Assembly: GCA_964541695.1 (NCBI GenBank)
Contig: CAZIRB010000056.1
Coordinates: 1-14,902, forward strand
Direction of reading: 5' to 3'
Source: CAZKGE01 sp964541695
GTDB taxonomy: Bacteria > Bacillota > Clostridia > Christensenellales > CAG-138
Length of the DNA: 14,902 nt
Shown here: piece by piece, positions 14,410 to 14,902 of the stretch
How positions within the stretch are numbered: the first letter of the stretch is position 1
How the letters are laid out: each line of letters opens with the position of its first letter
The notes under the pieces: model-generated
The model's input: only the letters and a program-made list of their open reading frames with translations
Told to the model about the DNA's origin: nothing
Databases searched by the model: none
Program-made: the position numbers and the translations under genes

Positions 14410-14631
14410 AAATTATCTCGATTAGAGCTAGCCGGTAGCTCTAAAGGATACAGGATTCCAGTGTCGTATAGTGATATAGCCGATTATGCAAACTCAACGA
14501 TTGGTGTCATCCGCCCTATGCTTAGCCGCCTTGAGAAATGTCGCAGCCTAATTTCGCGACAGACCGAGGGAAAACTTGATATTCTAGATGAACCAACGCT
14601 GATAAAATATAAAAAATATTTTGACCAATAA
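14410..14631 (+). pseudogene. C-terminal remnant of a Crp/Fnr-family regulator
   Basis: An open frame of 73 codons, closed upstream by TAA at 14407-14409 and ending in TAA at 14629-14631. It reads like the winged-helix end of a Crp/Fnr protein: a G-Y-R-I-P-V-S-Y-S lead-in, SDIADYANSTIGVIRPMLSR as the helix-turn-helix (about 21-40), LEKCRSLISRQ, then KLDILDEPTL as the wing and tail. Intact family members have about 200-230 residues with an N-terminal cyclic-nucleotide-binding barrel. Here no such domain, no ATG and no ribosome site lie upstream, and the TetR terminator is only 43 bases before it. A GTG at 14461 could start a 56-residue peptide but has no ribosome site. Codon use is AT-richer than in the neighbouring genes. 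Most likely a decayed gene fragment. Confidence 0.6.
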
Positions 14632-14902
14632 CATTGCAATTCGATTTAAAGTGTAGCAAAGCGGAAACTCAAACAAATCAGGTGTTTTCGCGCCAAAATT
14701 GATCATAAGGTGTGCCGAAACATCCGTCTATTCCCGAATGCATGGTCTTTCAATCGCCAGAGTGACGCTCTTACCTGTTGCAGGTCACATAACTGCAGAA
14801 CAACCCATTTTTTGAACCCTGAAACTTTTCTCAAGGGTTCCATTTTTCAGCCCAGAAACCACATTAAATCACATACAAAGTACTACTCTCATAAAGCCAG
14901 CA
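14632..14902. other. Non-coding AT-richer stretch at the window edge
   Basis: I see no supported gene on either strand. A small palindrome ACCTG-TTG-CAGGT lies at 14773-14785. The only stronger signal is the hairpin at 14814-14847. A gene could begin or end just beyond base 14902. Confidence 0.5.
14814..14847 (+). terminator. Candidate terminator hairpin near the window end
   Basis: GAACCCT (14814-14820) pairs perfectly with AGGGTTC (14834-14840) around a 13-base loop, followed on the plus strand by CA and five T (14843-14847). It could end a transcript reading through the Crp/Fnr remnant, 180 bases upstream, in the intact ancestral locus. Confidence 0.4.

Noticed and set aside
14760..14790. 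Palindrome around ACCTG-TTG-CAGGT as a mobile-element end or attachment site
   Set aside because: Short (5-bp arms), with no transposase, integrase or target duplication nearby.
1..14902. CRISPR arrays, tRNA or rRNA genes
   Set aside because: No regularly spaced repeats, cloverleaf patterns or rRNA-like segments were seen on either strand.

Overview
The window looks like a chromosomal stretch from a GC-rich, low-complexity-genome Firmicute, probably a Clostridia / gut Eubacteriales-type bacterium. This rests on strong AGGAGG-type ribosome sites, LTAC lipoprotein signals, Rho-independent terminators, a two-transmembrane AraC regulator of the kind common in Firmicutes, and an MMPL exporter paired with a Leu-x-x-Gly heptad-repeat protein. 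No tRNA, rRNA, CRISPR array or intact insertion sequence is visible. Species cannot be named from the sequence.

Layout. (1) 1-301, minus: 5' part of a secreted SH3b-domain protein, cut by the window edge, with its own promoter. (2) 303-690: non-coding, with two hairpins and the terminator of the next gene. (3) 727-2862, minus: membrane-bound AraC-family regulator. (4) 2863-3152: divergent control region with direct and inverted repeats and a 25-codon upstream ORF. (5) 3079-9266, plus: one operon coding for a solute-binding lipoprotein, an ATPase, a fused double-domain permease, a second ATPase and a pyruvate-kinase-like protein without the C-terminal domain, closed by a strong terminator. (6) 9346-9684: non-coding, with a possible independent small RNA. 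(7) 9685-13435, minus: a secreted heptad-repeat protein and an MMPL/RND exporter in one operon, divergent from (8) a TetR regulator at 13705-14298, plus. (9) 14367-14902: AT-richer stretch with the C-terminal remnant of a Crp/Fnr-type regulator and no intact gene.

How the parts may work together. The AraC protein has an extracytoplasmic sensor region and faces the transporter operon across a shared control region, so it probably senses an outside signal and switches uptake on. The transporter belongs to the Fe(III)/2-aminoethylphosphonate/hexose-phosphate importer class, but the binding protein lacks the adjacent-tyrosine pair of iron-binding members, and the last gene is a pyruvate-kinase homologue. 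This makes import of a phosphorylated or three-carbon-linked metabolite a reasonable, unproven idea. The second locus is a self-contained TetR-controlled RND export unit of unknown substrate.

The most unusual features are the five-gene importer with two ATPases plus a truncated pyruvate kinase, the possible orphan RNA at about 9526-9639, and the Crp/Fnr relic.
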